NCBI RefSeq assembly: GCF_014805625.2 | Contig: NW_023998423.1 | Coordinates: forward strand, 16,291,529-16,355,528 | Direction: 5' to 3' | Length of the DNA: 64,000 bases | DNA from: Glossina fuscipes | Lineage: Eukaryota > Arthropoda > Insecta > Diptera > Glossinidae | Shown here: positions 50,001 to 60,300 of the stretch, in pieces | Numbering within the stretch: the first letter of the stretch is position 1 | Layout of the letters: each line of letters begins with the position of its first letter | Program-made: the position numbers and the translations under genes | Notes under the pieces: model-generated | The model's input: only the letters and a program-made list of their open reading frames with translations | What the model was told of the DNA's origin: nothing | Database searches by the model: none

Positions 50001-53000
50001 TTAGCATCGTACGGCAAAAGAGTGAGACAAATGTTTCCATTCTATTACATTTCAGCTCCAACGTCTAATATAGCGATTAAGTTCATAAAAGAAACGGTAC
50101 ATAGTATGTGTTAACCAGGATCATAGCTATTCTCGGGAGACTTCGTTCAGTTAACAGAAGCACTGAGAGTTGTCGAGTCACCATCTCACCGTTACATCTA
50201 CTTGAAAGTTTTCTGTCAAAATGTTTTTTAATAATGTATGTATATCTAAAGACATCTGTTAGTGTATCACAGAAGCTACTAGAAATCTACAGGTAAGACA
50301 TAAAAGGCTATAAGTTCCCAGCAGGAATTCATCTAATGTAGACGGTCCTTACGGAGCGTTCGAAGAAGAGTTCGAAATTGAAAAAATTTTAGTCAGTTCA
50401 AAGCATCTACCTTCTGCAAGCCAATGAAGTGAAGCATGTTGTAATGAATTTGCAGTAGCGTTCAGACCTAGCCGATAGGAATTTATATGAATTTTTATAA
50501 CCTACATCACTTGTGATACTAGGACAAGGAAAAGGAGAAGTTTTTGCGGTTATATGCAACAGCCAGAAGGACTTGAGATAGGCCTAACTCTTATTGTACT
50601 GATTTATTCAGCATCTAAATTCTTTCTGGATGCTACAGACATAAATGTGTCTGTCCGTCTGTCGGTCGTGTGGTCTAATATTCAACGCCCGGTAGCGAAA
50701 TTTTTGAGATATTTCGATGAAATTTAATATCCCGACGAGTTTTAGCCCAAAGATGAACGCTATTGAAATTGACTTCGATCTGACCACTTTTTCGATCACA
50801 TCCCATATAACGCCTTATTTTCAAAAGTCATTGCATGGATAACAGTAGGATATTTAGTGATAGGTTGCCTCTCTCCATACTGTTTTAGATGTTTTGTAGC
50901 TAAAGTTTCTAGTCTCCAAATAAGGCTTTTTGTGCCAATTGAAGGCTTAAACGGAAACTTGGTGAATAAGTTGAAGATCACAACTTAATCAGTATAGTAT
51001 GCAAATTCATCGCTAGGCTTGTCAGTGACATAGTTGCGCAAGGGCTAGTCCTCCTTTGAAGGCGATACCCAGATAGAAATATCGTCATGTGATTTAATTA
51101 GCTGTGTTGCAACGGAAAATTCCTTCTTTAAAGATTGCGGAGTAGGCTGCGGTGTATAGCGTTCTTTTCTTTTGACAATTCCGTATACTTTTTACACAGA
51201 ATACTTAACGTTTTCGTGCAGATGTTTGCGAAAAACATAAAATTCACAAATCAACCAGCAAAGTATTTATCTAGAGATACATTTTAAAGTACATAAATGT
51301 ATGATGTAAAATGGTAGGCCATTTATTAGCAACAAAACATTTATTATGGCGCGTTTGTTGCTCATAGGTTTTGTAAGATGACGGACCTATTAAGTCCTGT
51401 TTAATGAGTACTAAAGAGAATTCATATTTCCTCCCGCATTTCTTTATCTATGTTTTATGGTTCGAGTAAATGGAGAATGAAAACAAAGACAAATAAACTT
51501 CATATTAACTGAGAAGACAGAAACAAGTAAAGAAAACTACGTTCACCTTGAAACGAATCGTGCATACACTTCTCCTTAGGCAAATATGTCAAAATTGTAA
51601 AGTTTTATATGTATTGCTAGGGTAACGGTAGGCCGGCCATATTTGCACCGAACGCAAAAACGGGGTGTTGAATAAGTCAAGAAAGTCTTAAATCGGTTAA
51701 CAATAACTTTTATTCTTTTGTAATTTACACCACTTGGATGGGATTGGTGTGCGCTAGGGTAGATTAAGTTGGTGCGAATGTATGCAAAATCGAGAAGGAT
51801 TTCAGATAGACCCATTTTTTATTAAAACCAGGTTACTGATAGAAACTTGTCTATCCGTCTGTCCGCCTTTTTTTCTTGTGTTGAACCTACATACGTTGTA
51901 GGCGTACTAAGCGTAGAGACGAAGGGCAATTAATAGTGGGCCGTGCTCCTCTACGGTGCTTTCACTTGTTTAACATTTCTTTGTATTTTTTGTTAACAAT
52001 TCCAAACGAGTTTTCAATTGACTTGAGCTGAGACCATATGTGCCAAGGAAAAGATAGGGTTTTTTATTTCAATTTTGGTGACAATGAATGAGTTGTACAA
52101 ACGAGGAAATTGACTTTACGGTATCTTACGCTAAAGCAGAATATATATAACTTAGGGAATTGTCGATGAGGGAGTAAAGGGAATTACTTCTCCCTTCGTA
52201 ATAAAGAAAATCCAGCCCACGAGAAGATGAAGACTTCATCTCTAAATTCATATCGTATCCCTTACAAGATTCAGAGCAACCACAAAGGTATGATTTTCGC
52301 ATTCTTCATCTTATTGAATGATGGGTACACACAGGAACGACACAGGGTTATCATTGAATTGCTTTAATTGGAAACACCTGCATATGGAAGTTGACGGGTC
52401 TCTTTTCTTTATATGTGTAAAATTTTAAATGACAATCAGAAAGAGAGTGTTGTCATGTTTTGGATAAAGTCAATATCTTATTAGGATTATCGAAGGCTTA
52501 TGTTACTTATCGTAAGAGAATATTAGTCCCCTCGTTCAACCTCCGGGTGATAGGCCAACATAAACGGACATGATATAAATATGTTTGAATAGCTAGTGTA
52601 AATAAAAACATAAATTCTTTGATATTTCGGATCGTTATTGGTTGTGCACATCTCTTGTAGGTTACAAACATAATGATAACATTACTTTACTTCCTTAGCT
52701 AGTGGTGGGTGTTAAAAGTTGTCAGAGAACTTGAGAGACATTTCGTTGAATTATGTATACGTTAGGCGAACCTATTCTGGCCATATCAGCATTTTGCTGC
52801 TATATGAGTACTACACACATATTCAGTTTTCTATTTGATTGTTTGTTTTGCTCTATTTTGTTTGTAAATATTTCATGTTTTTCTTTCTTGCTGCTAGTAA
52901 AAAAGCTAAGGTAAAATACGAAACGATTGCTTTATTTGTCGGTCTATTGCAATACGAACCGTCTATAAAAGTTTATTCGTATAGTAAGCGTTCAACTTAT

Positions 53001-56000
53001 AACGTGGTCGTATAGTTGGTGCTTAACTTGACTTGAAAGCATTAAAAGTGGTAGTAAATAAAATAAAATAAAACAAAAAATAAAAAATATAAAAAAATTA
53101 TTGAGATAAATTGAAGTGCGAAATAAACGGATATGTTAAAATTATTTAAACAAAATAAAAAAGATAAACCGCAAAAGGCGGAGATAATTAACGATAACCA
53201 GCAACCGAAAAGAAAATGCGGCAAAATATTAGTCCTGGATAATACACGTTGGGAGGCAAGTATTACATATATATCGCTTAAGTACATAGATACCGTCAAG
53301 TGTTAAAGAAAACATTTCAACAAACTCCTACACTTCACCAAAAAAAAAAAAATCAATATTTACACAAGCATTATGGGAAATTACACACTCTATATAAGTG
53401 CTTGAACATTTTCAGGCAAGAGATACTAGAAGAAGATGAAAAAGAGCAATGAAAACATTTATCCACGAGACAGGATACATTCAACTTTAGATGAACTTTT
53501 GAATCACGAAAAGGAATAGAAAAGCTTTTTTTTTGCAACCACCAACTTATGTCGATTTAAAAAAAATTTTTTTCTTTGCGGATTTATTGCTTACATTAGG
53601 TCATCGCACAGATAATACGGTTTACTTAATATATCCTTTGTACTGATTTCGCTGAACTCTCCTTCTTTCCCATTCTCTCTCTCTTTTTACCCTCGTTTCA
53701 ATTACTTGTGCACATATTTTTTGTTGGTTAAGAATATCTCTCGCTCTGCACTGGTCAATGAATACACATCGGTCTGCTTCTAAAAGATTTTAAAGATGAT
53801 AAAATAAATAAACGCAAGTCGAAAATTCAATCACTGAGCATTACTGAGTATTATCTTTGAAAAACTGCTCAAAAAATATGAAACTTAGCTTTCTTTTTTT
53901 ACTTACTACTTTTCCGGGGCTTATAGGCTTCATATTCGAAAAAATGCTATTATTTATCGTACTTTTATCACTAATCATTGCCCCGAAAAGGGCAAACAAT
54001 AACGTCCAGGCTTGTCTTGAAGTGTTTTTATTATTATTATTATTATAAATTTAGCCAGAGAATAAATTCTAAGACTAAAGTCTTAAAGCACTAGCATCTA
54101 AGGCTTTCGACTTTATTAAAAACTTTGCCGCACTTGAGATTTGAACCCACGACCGTTCAGCTTCTAGTCGAGACTCTTGCCTACTCGGCCACTCAGGCGG
54201 ATTGAAGTGCTTTTAAAACGTTGAAGGAGCTTGGCAAACACAATGATGTGCACCTAATATGGATGCCTGGGCATTCGGCAACGAAATGCCTGATTATCGA
54301 ACTAACAGGGTGGCCCGGGTGGCCGTTTCAGGTGTTGAACCCTTCTATAGCGTACCAAGAAGCCAGTTCACAATGATCACACACACGCACACACACAATG
54401 ATCACGGAAAAAATCGAATTGCCATTTGGTAGCCAATGTGGAGGACAAGAGCAATCAAAAAAGTTCATAATACCTACCTGTATAACACACAAACTACTGA
54501 AACTAGTAAGGAACGGCTTGCGCTTGGTCACAGGCGTCTACACGAGCCATAATTCCCCCAGGTACCACCTGAAACACGTGCGTATCTCCGATACTGATTC
54601 TGTCAAAGGACTACTGAGACGTCCCATCATATTCTATGTAAAAGTGAGTCCATCTGCAGAATCAGACACCAAGTGTTTGGAAACCACTTTATAATGCCAC
54701 ATACGGTATTGCATTCCAAACCAAAGAAGGTGGCGGGGTTAATAAGAATCGTAAAACTGGACGATTAGATGCTCGAACGGATACGGAATATATCCTTTAG
54801 GTTGCTATACCGATTGTCCACATAATTAACAATAATTATCAGTCGCTAAGCAGCATTAAAATAAATTTTCTTCTCAGCGACTATAAAAACTAGAAAATTT
54901 GGATGCACCAAATTCCAGAAAGGCTTAGGACCATTTAAACTCTTTTGAGCCCTTTTATAAATCCGCAAAAATTTTATATATCGTAGTACACCAAATGGCG
55001 TAGGGTACAAATCTAAACATAAACAATAAGATTGTAATTGTTTCCATGGTTCTTACAAGTGCTTGAGCGGCACATCGTGGTATGATTCGTCATGAAAACA
55101 CCTCATCGATCTATTAATAAAAGGGATTTGTTTTTAGGCAAAGAAATTGTTCACCTTGAGCGTCTTTTTCTTTCATGTCAAACTAAATTCTTTAAGCAAA
55201 TTTCCTTCTTTCTGTTTGGTTTCTTCACCTTATTTAGGCTTTTTGATTAATTTTTCCAAATTTGCTTCAGCGAGTTTTTCAATTGTTCTTTTCTCTATAT
55301 ATAAGTGATTTACAAACTTATTACTATATCTCTTTATCTGCAAAATACTGGAATTTTTCTTTTTAAACAATTTTATTGACATAAATTAATTTATGTGACA
55401 AACCATAGTTTATGTATATACGTGAGTATCAGCAGGTTTTTAAACATCTATCTTATATACATATGTATATATACAATACATGCAATAAGTTATCAGTGCA
55501 AAATTATTTTATTAATTCTCGATTAAAAGAGACAAATAAATTTATAACAATAGGAGATAGACTGCTAAGAGAATTAAAAAAGAACAAGTGAAAACATTAT
55601 ATGTGGACGCAAGAGCCATCGCTGAATACCCTAAATCAAGTCGTCTAATCCACCTATTTATTAATTGTCGTCGTGAAATAGATAGTGTTTTAGCTTCATA
55701 ACTTGTAGAGTTGTATACCACGTGGCTCAATTATAATAAATTATAGTAAAGATTTGTTTTCAAGAACCAACCACACTGTTCTTCACTTATTTCTTTATGC
55801 AACAGATATCATTGACATATAAGAGCTTATTTTTCACTAAAACCCATATATGGGATGCCGTCCAAAAAGCATGCCTATTTAGTCCAAATAAGTTAAATAA
55901 CTATTTTGTGTTTGTCAAGTAACTTTCAGTAGAAAACACAAAACATTAAAGCTTAGTATCACATAAATGACTTTTGTACGGGATGGAATTCAGAAAATTG

Positions 56001-58959
56001 TCGGAGTTTTCAGTTCAAGAATTCAGTTCAAGTTTTGGCCGTTCAGTACACCAAATTTCGATTTTTCATCGATCTTTGTCGAAAAATATTAGAATTCGTA
56101 AATGAATTTCATAAAATGATTTATTTTAAAACTTATTCTTATATGCTAGTAAAAATGATCTGATCTAATCCGTTCTCAAGGGTTTTTCTACTTAAGCGAA
56201 AAGATGTCAGTTTATTTGCACATCTCAATATCTCACAAGTACTGAAACACAAAAACAGATAGAGGGACAAGCTTAAATCGATGCAAAAGGGAATAATTCT
56301 GAATCTATTTAGAAGTTAATTTAGAACAAAAAAGAAGTTTATTTCAAGTCTTTTTATACATACGCACGAATTTAATATGCCCCTGCAATTGCAAGTGTAG
56401 GGTATTAAAATTCTACCTGAGCACTATTCCTCTCCTCCTTTTCTGAACATTGATTCTGAAAGAAGTCCTTCCGTCCGGTTCGCTTGTCCCACCGACCTTT
56501 TTAAAGAGACTGCCAATAAACTCTTTTGAAGCCTTGGAAATGTGTGGGCGAGAAAAACAACCTTGCCAAATGTAGGGAATATATCCTTTTTGCAACCTAT
56601 TATAGGGAACATCCCGAAACCCCAGTTATATAAAAAGAATTATTTAATTTTTTTATTTTCATTCGGCGGTGAGGAGGAGTGCACCAATTTCGTTCTTTCA
56701 CTTGCAATAGTAAAAATCGCCTTGGGGCTCTTATTATCGAGCTATCAAGCTCAATTTTTAATTTTGGACTGACAGCTTCCGTTACCGAGGAATTTTTATT
56801 GAGCAATTAGTTGCTGTTACTCGATAGTGTATGCATTTTATCCCGATGTTGAATATAAAATCTGATATTTGCACCTTCAAAACAAAAAAAGGCTGGGTTT
56901 TGTGTTTCGTACCGTGAGCAAGCTTCACACGAAGAACCGTGAACCGACCGTGGCCTTCTTTATGTATTAAATTAAGAGTTTCACTCGCTAAATGCAACCA
57001 TCTATTGCAGGTCTCTCTATTTTCACTAAAAACTATAAATCGTTGACGAAATTTGGTAATATTGTTAGCTTGAAAATGGACCGATATCTGAAAGTAATGT
57101 TCTTCAACAAGGGAAACTCGTGATTAATTTCCTTTCCATTACTTGATTCTTTCATCAGATGTCAGTCATCTAATCCAAGTAATAAAATAAAAAGTATTTT
57201 CTAAAAGTTTTGAATCGAATCGAACAGTTTTTTTAACAACGATTTTTGCAATATCTTTTTAAAACCCTGAAAGGAAAATATTCCCTAGAAGCGAGCCATA
57301 ATTGCTAAGTTAAGATGTCAAGGTAGAGCCCTTTAATATTTATTCTCTTCAATCTTTACATTCCTTTCGCCTTACTATCTTTGTATTTTCTGACAAATAC
57401 AAGATGAAGCACATTTTTTCATAAGATATTCACCCTCTTGGAACCTCTCCTTCCAATAGCATGAGATTATCTCAAAACCAGCAAAAAAATTATATTGGGT
57501 TATGTTCGAATCTTTTACATCCATCAGAAAATAGTAAAAAAAAGCGAATAATAAATTTCTACATTTTATGACATTGGGTGGGCATGGCTTACTTTGTTTC
57601 CTTTTTTTATATTACCTATCTGTTTTATTTTATGAACAACAAAAACGGAAAGCAAAGGTGTTGTTGTTACAGAGGCATGTGGGCGTTCTAGGCGCGTCCT
57701 TCAATTTCTTTGGTCCATTTTAAGGACTAATTTTCAGGCAAGAGCTTTCAATGTTTCAGCCAAACTTGAAGATGAGCTTCATTTTTATAGCCAGAAGATA
57801 AACCTTACACAGGCGGACAAATGGACAGAATTAAATTCTAGTTGAAAATATATATATTTTGTGGGATATCTGAGGCTTTCCAGCATTTGCTGTTGCAAAT
57901 GTTTCGAAAAAATGACTATAATCCCCATCCTTAGGTGATAGAAGCAAGAAGCTTCCATAGGGCAAACGTCAATAAAATCATCCTCAAGATATACATAACG
58001 AATAAAACTTCATTTGTTTTTATATTATTTTTTTTTACTATTGTTATTTATTGAAAATCACATGAAATGAAAAACAATTTCAGCTTTTGTGGTAACGTCT
58101 AGGACTTCAAAGACTGATACATGTTTTGCGGCAAATGTTAACTTTAAAAAATTATTTGCTCTCTAAATGCCTACTTGGCATAGAAGAGTAGTTTTCTTTG
58201 TCTTTTAAAAATTATTAAACGTCTGCTTTATTTTATTTTTATTTTATCTTTTTTTTATGTTTTTCCAGAGAAGACTACAAAAAGAATTAATGGGTTTAAT
58301 GTAAGTATACAAGCAATAAACGCAAATACAATAAACACATAGTAGCGTAGCACGTGTTCAAATATAATTTAATTGCTTTTCCTTATTCATATACTTTTGC
58401 AGCAAGGAACCTCCACCCGGTGTTTCCGTAGATACAGAAAGCATATCACAAAACTTGTCAGAGTAAGACATTCAGAGAAAATCAAATATAAATCTCTTTT
58501 TAAGCGAATTTTCTTTTCATTTATTTTTATATTGTTTGCTGCTTAGATGGAAAATCAATATCGCCGGCTTCGAGGGTACATTATATGAGGGCGAAAGTTT
58601 TCAATTATTATTCAAATTTAATAACAAATATCCTTTCGATTCACCGGAAGTAACTTTCATTGGCAGCAACATACCCGTACATCCGCATGTCTATTCAAAT
58701 GGACATATCTGTCTATCGATACTTACGGAGGATTGGTCGCCAGCGCTTTCAGTTCAATCAGTTTGTTTGAGTATAGCTTCTATGCTAAGCAGCTGTAGGG
58801 AAAAGAAACGGCCACCCGATAACACACTCTATGTAAAGACTTGTAATAAAAATCCTAAAAAGACTAAATGGTGGTATCACGGTAGGAAAAAGAAAAATTT
58901 ATTATAAATTGAATTTAATTTTAATTTTAATTTCTCTTCCAACAGATGATAACGTCTAG
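29643..58959 (+). CDS. Ube2W: Ubiquitin-conjugating enzyme E2 W (five exons, 28.6-kb first intron)
   Basis: Exons: 29643-29666, 58269-58300, 58403-58462, 58547-58881 and 58946-58959, with GTAAGT/GTAAGA/GTAGGA donors, clean AG acceptors and matching phases. They give 154 residues: MSSMSPSE + RRLQKELMGL, then PPPG, FEGTLYEGESFQLLFKF, NKYPFDSPEVTF, IPVHPHVYSNGHICLSILTE, CREKKRPPDN, CNKNPKKTKWWYHDD and stop TAG. Catalytic Cys is residue 94 (GHIC), and the UBC fold with the E2W-specific HPH and C-terminal WWYHDD are present; human UBE2W is 151 residues. UBE2W attaches ubiquitin to the alpha-amino group of substrates, especially flexible N-termini. The four 3' exons are certain. The first exon is inferred from its ATG, family-like MSSMSPSE, phase 0 and strong donor. 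AATAAA signals occur at 59513 and 59932-59945. It is divergent from the oxidase gene, 1.2 kb away. Confidence 0.85.
31250..31580 (+). repeat. Possible DNA-transposon remnant with gcgtcttatagtcc motif
   Basis: gggtgcgttttatggtccga near the left and gagtgcgtcttatagtccag near the right flank 200 bp of AT-rich DNA; it ends aaaatacggc. Such cttatagtcc...tacgg ends occur in DNA transposons of several animals. No coding capacity. Confidence 0.35.
32295..33045 (+). repeat. Dispersed TATACCC-type repeat, near full length
   Basis: Runs from agtatgttaagttgctgagg through cagatcgattcaaaatcata, ggttcggatcggcccacttt and caattttacaccatgtcggc to cccgactatagtgttcttat. Pairs along its length with 41735-42412. 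Confidence 0.75.
34685..35575 (+). repeat. Dispersed TATACCC-type repeat, diverged plus copy
   Basis: Starts ataccctgcactattcatgg; contains caatctattcagaatcat, gcctgtccgtccctccg and aaatagtggtatttaggc. Ends near gactttgcccgtttttgatt after an A22 run. Confidence 0.6.
35496..35517. repeat. Poly-A run, 22 bp
   Basis: Uninterrupted A22 in a dispersed-repeat copy. Confidence 0.9.
37760..37890 (+). repeat. Two-unit tandem repeat of about 70 bp
   Basis: atag(a/g)actc-gag(c/t)-aatgagcca and ccttccgtccgtccgtacgt recur twice (37758 and 37832). Confidence 0.6.
38270..38560 (-). repeat. Dispersed TATACCC-type repeat, 5' part, minus
   Basis: tatgagaagtggtctgatcc, agatttcattgaaatatcct and gattctgaatcgatcggtat are the reverse of the family core. 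Confidence 0.65.
39008..39860 (-). repeat. Dispersed TATACCC-type repeat, minus, beside mariner
   Basis: Starts aacaagtgaagacattatag (reverse of the 3' end), includes caccacattgtctaacacaa and gagtggtcgaaaaagtggtt. The mariner begins 7 bp beyond its end. Confidence 0.65.
39867..40785 (-). mobile_element. Deleted mariner transposon with both inverted repeats
   Basis: The left end TTAGTTTGGGGAAAAAG and the right end CTTTTCCCCCAAACTAA are inverted repeats of about 30 bp (running on into aaatccatta), bounded by TA on both sides (39865-66, 40786-87), the mariner target duplication. The 919-bp length is short of a full mariner (about 1.3 kb). It is inserted in the Ube2W intron next to copies of the dispersed repeat. 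Confidence 0.92.
39977..40600 (-). pseudogene. Mariner transposase relic, internal deletion and one stop
   Basis: Starting at 40600 (MEVNKEKIRYIQQVFFDKGE) it reads the N-terminal helix-turn-helix domains (GIFDVKDAPRTGRPVV; SSRNIAQELKIDHKTVLNYL). One stop (TAG) stands where mariners have Trp, in NYVQF*F-RRLRSG. After SHQLTEKN the frame jumps to TRQKLRELGWEVLMHPPYSP, so the central catalytic region with the first two aspartates of the D,D34D triad is gone. The third survives in DLAPSDYHLF. It is dead as an enzyme, though its ends may still be mobilised by an intact relative. Confidence 0.9.
40820..40890 (-). repeat. Second dispersed repeat family, head fragment
   Basis: acattttgacaaaatgaata and taccccgttatcctaagatg are the reverse of the 49.1-kb head. 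Confidence 0.5.
41722..42412 (+). repeat. Dispersed TATACCC-type repeat, full-length plus copy
   Basis: From taccccgtatcagttgtggt through tcggatctgttcactttttc, aaattggtatgaaaactttg and caatgtcggcccatttttcg to ctcgactatagtgttcttac. About 690 bp, giving the best view of the unit. Confidence 0.75.
42930..43165 (+). mobile_element. SINE copy
   Basis: B box GGTTCGAATTTCGGTGTGG at about 42966, then gcttagttggtaaaggcata, tgcggtcattctctgc and ttctttctgaccgtcac, the body of the same family. It ends gagtgattgggcttattaat. Confidence 0.65.
44002..44032. repeat. Poly-T run, 31 bp
   Basis: Uninterrupted T31, possibly the tail of a minus-strand retroelement; no recognisable body was seen downstream. Confidence 0.9.
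45120..45548 (-). repeat. Dispersed TATACCC-type repeat, minus, internally deleted
   Basis: Begins aaaacaagtgaaaatgttat and taccctacaccacattgtct, then skips to the core with tgattctgaatcgatcagta and ends at the head end (accttgtagcgcaagt). Confidence 0.6.
47224..47270. repeat. (GA)n microsatellite
   Basis: GA run with one ggca break, preceded by a decayed repeat-like gtcagacgg. Confidence 0.9.
48300..48645 (+). mobile_element. Tandem SINE pair, first unit shortened
   Basis: Two B boxes (GGGCTCGAATCTCTGTGCGG at about 48318; GAGTTCGAATCTCCGTGCGG at about 48438) each start a copy. The second copy is complete through ttctgatcgtcatcatatta and an A-rich end. Unit 1 lacks the middle of the body. 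Confidence 0.65.
49135..49480 (+). repeat. Second dispersed repeat family (GGGTATATTCATTTTGTC), plus copy
   Basis: tatacccatcaccaaaggat, gaggggtatattcattttgt, catatattcttgatcatcat-like and catgtctgtctgtgtgtctg, then aaaaatgaagatatcg. I recall a similar layout in other fly assemblies but give it no name. A reverse fragment lies at 40820-40885 and a diverged minus copy at 57700-57945. Confidence 0.55.
49609..49639. repeat. (CT)n microsatellite
   Basis: TC run inside repeat-derived DNA. Confidence 0.9.
50490..50850 (+). repeat. Dispersed TATACCC-type repeat, 5' part, plus
   Basis: Contains tgtctgtccgtctgtcggtc, gagatatttcgatgaaattt, gaccactttttcgatcacat and cccatataacgccttatttt. Confidence 0.65.
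51740..51975 (+). repeat. Dispersed TATACCC-type repeat, internally deleted
   Basis: Head-like gctagggtagattaagttgg and tgtctatccgtctgtccgcc, then straight to the 3' end (gctcctctacggtgctttca cttgttt). Confidence 0.5.
52964..53255 (+). promoter_or_regulatory. Candidate alternative promoter and first exon for Ube2W
   Basis: TATAAAA at 52964-52970 lies exactly 30 nt before the A of an initiator-like TTCAACTT (52994). A purine-rich leader and an ATG at 53133 follow. The ORF reads 41 codons (MLKLFKQNKKDK... ending NTRWE) to 53255, then GAG|GCAAGT, the consensus of the rare GC-AG intron class. Phase 0 fits the Ube2W exon at 58269 and would give ...NTRWE-RRLQKEL, parallel to ...MSPSE-RRLQKEL from exon 1. 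The alternative GT donor two bases on gives the wrong frame for Ube2W. It may instead be the first exon of another gene. Confidence 0.45.
53930..54790 (+). mobile_element. Non-LTR retrotransposon relic split by a SINE
   Basis: Reads NNVQACLEVF before, and KTLKELGKHNDVHLIWMPGH after, a nested SINE, then GLRLVTGVYTSHNS and HLKHVRISDTDS, the same family as the 4.0-kb relic. An (AC)n run at 54383-54397 and frame breaks disable it. Lies in the long Ube2W intron. Confidence 0.7.
54030..54202 (-). mobile_element. tRNA-derived SINE with (TAA)n tail and target duplication
   Basis: On the minus strand the head reads GCCTGAGTGGCCGAGTAGGC (A box) and GTGGGTTCAAATCTC (B box), a tRNA Leu/Ser-like promoter. 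A body of about 90 bp and a (TAA)n tail follow. Flanking copies TTGAAGTGTTTTTA and TTGAAGTGCTTTTA form the target duplication within the RNase H frame of the host relic. Confidence 0.8.
56020..56410 (-). repeat. Dispersed TATACCC-type repeat, minus copy
   Basis: Reverse core with atctgatctaatccgttctc and attctgaatctatttagaag; ends aattgcaagtgtagggtatt. Confidence 0.6.
57700..57945 (-). repeat. Second dispersed repeat family, minus copy
   Basis: Ends ataatccccatccttaggtg (reverse head) with aggcggacaaatggacagaa and gaagatgagcttcattttta upstream. Confidence 0.45.
58269..58959 (+). CDS. Ube2W: Ube2W 3' exon cluster carrying the UBC domain
   Basis: Four exons separated by introns of 102, 84 and 64 nt encode residues 9-154, including the whole catalytic core. 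If the intron before the last exon is retained, the frame instead runs on as GRKKKNLL and stops at 58905, losing only DDNV. Listed separately because this part stands regardless of which first exon is used. Confidence 0.96.
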
Positions 58960-59205
58960 TTAAACGAGTTTTATATGCTTTGTATTTATCGCGTTGGCCA
59001 CTTTCTGTATGTGTTGAATGCGGGATTACAACAACAAAATGAAAATGAAAAACAACAACAACAACAACAACAAACTGATCAAGTTACTATTAAGCCTACA
59101 TTATTGACTGTGAGAGGTTTACGACGGCATGTGAAAAAGTTGCTGTTTAAACTTAAAAAATGGAGTTTGCGAAAATTGTGTAAAAATAATAGAAATTCAT
59201 TTTAA
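58960..59205 (+). other. In-frame open extension after the Ube2W stop (possible readthrough)
   Basis: After the TAG at 58957 the same frame stays open for 81 codons to TGA-free stop TAA at 59203. The text includes FYMLCIYRVGHFLYVL, a glutamine run of seven, and a strongly basic end (RGLRRHVKKLLFKLKKWSLR). It is otherwise the proximal 3'UTR. Readthrough is common in flies, but the TAG-T context is not a leaky one, so this could be chance. Confidence 0.35.
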
Positions 59206-60194
59206 ACCGAAAAAGAAAGATCAACAAAAGAAAAACAAAACAAAAATAAGAACCCCAACAGCAGCAAATTTCTAATTTAAGTCTCTTTAATTAATAATAA
59301 GTGATAGTTCTTAAAAGCAAGAGAAAAAATCACTTAAAAACAATTATCATATAAGCATGTAATGCATAATCAACCAATCAATCAATCACAATTTTACATA
59401 CCAGCATAATAATACATGGATATATTTTTTAGCTTTTTGAGAAGAAGAAGAAAAAGTCTTAACGTTATTGTAAAAAAGAAAAGAAAAAACAAGAAAAAAA
59501 AAAGAAAGTTGAAATAAATCTTAATACCGAGTTATAAATAATAATTGGCCACATAAAAGTATATACTTAACTAGGCGCTTACCTATAGCTCTCAAACCAA
59601 TGCTGCCACATTCCAGAATTTAAAAATTAAAATTTCGATTCGTCAGCTACGATATATCATTGATAGTCACCGTCATCGTCACGAGTTCAAGTTTATTAAC
59701 AGTAAAAATAATTAATATAAAAAATAGTTGGATAAGAGTATCTAAAAAGCGCAGATATGTTAACCTTCTTTCATACATCATTTTCATCTATTAAAGAATT
59801 TCATCTCTTTATTTATGATTTGTAAATTTTAGGGCTAAAAACAGTGCATCAAACCTTATAATAATTAATCTTAAATTTGAATTTATTGCAATGTGCGTGT
59901 ATGTGTATGAAATTTTGTGAATAATGTTGTAAATAAAACAATAAAGAAGAAGAAGAAGAAAACAAACAACAAAAAAGGGGTTTGAAGAGTTGCAAAAACG
60001 TTTCGTCCCTTTTCCTAAGGCTGGGGCAGCTCATCGGCCCAGGGAAGGAAACGCAAGAAATTTATTTGTTACGGGAGTCTTTATTTATTTATTTAATATG
60101 CCACTTCACTACACGACGACTCAACTAAAAACTGCCCTTCTCGAGGGTCTACTCTCGACTACTTTAACACGACTCACTTAACTAAAACTAAGAT

Positions 60195-60300
60195 TAGCCT
60201 ATTCTATTCTTATGCCATTCCTATCCTATCTTATTCTATTCTTATTCTATTCCTATCCTCTCTGAATCTATTCTTATTCTATTCCTATCCTGTCTTAACC
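60195..60300 (+). repeat. Pyrimidine-rich minisatellite (tattctattcttat)
   Basis: About seven variants of tattctattcttattctatt / cctatcc in tandem, in a GC-richer block (59990-60420) that looks repeat-derived but is unidentified. Confidence 0.65.

Noticed and set aside
53042..53299. 85-codon minus ORF rich in Phe/Ile/Tyr
   Set aside because: Antisense of an A-rich leader; the plus strand has the better exon model.
54137..54202. A tRNA Leu/Ser-like gene on the minus strand
   Set aside because: A and B boxes are present but the stem is not closed properly, and a SINE body and (TAA)n tail follow. It is a SINE head.
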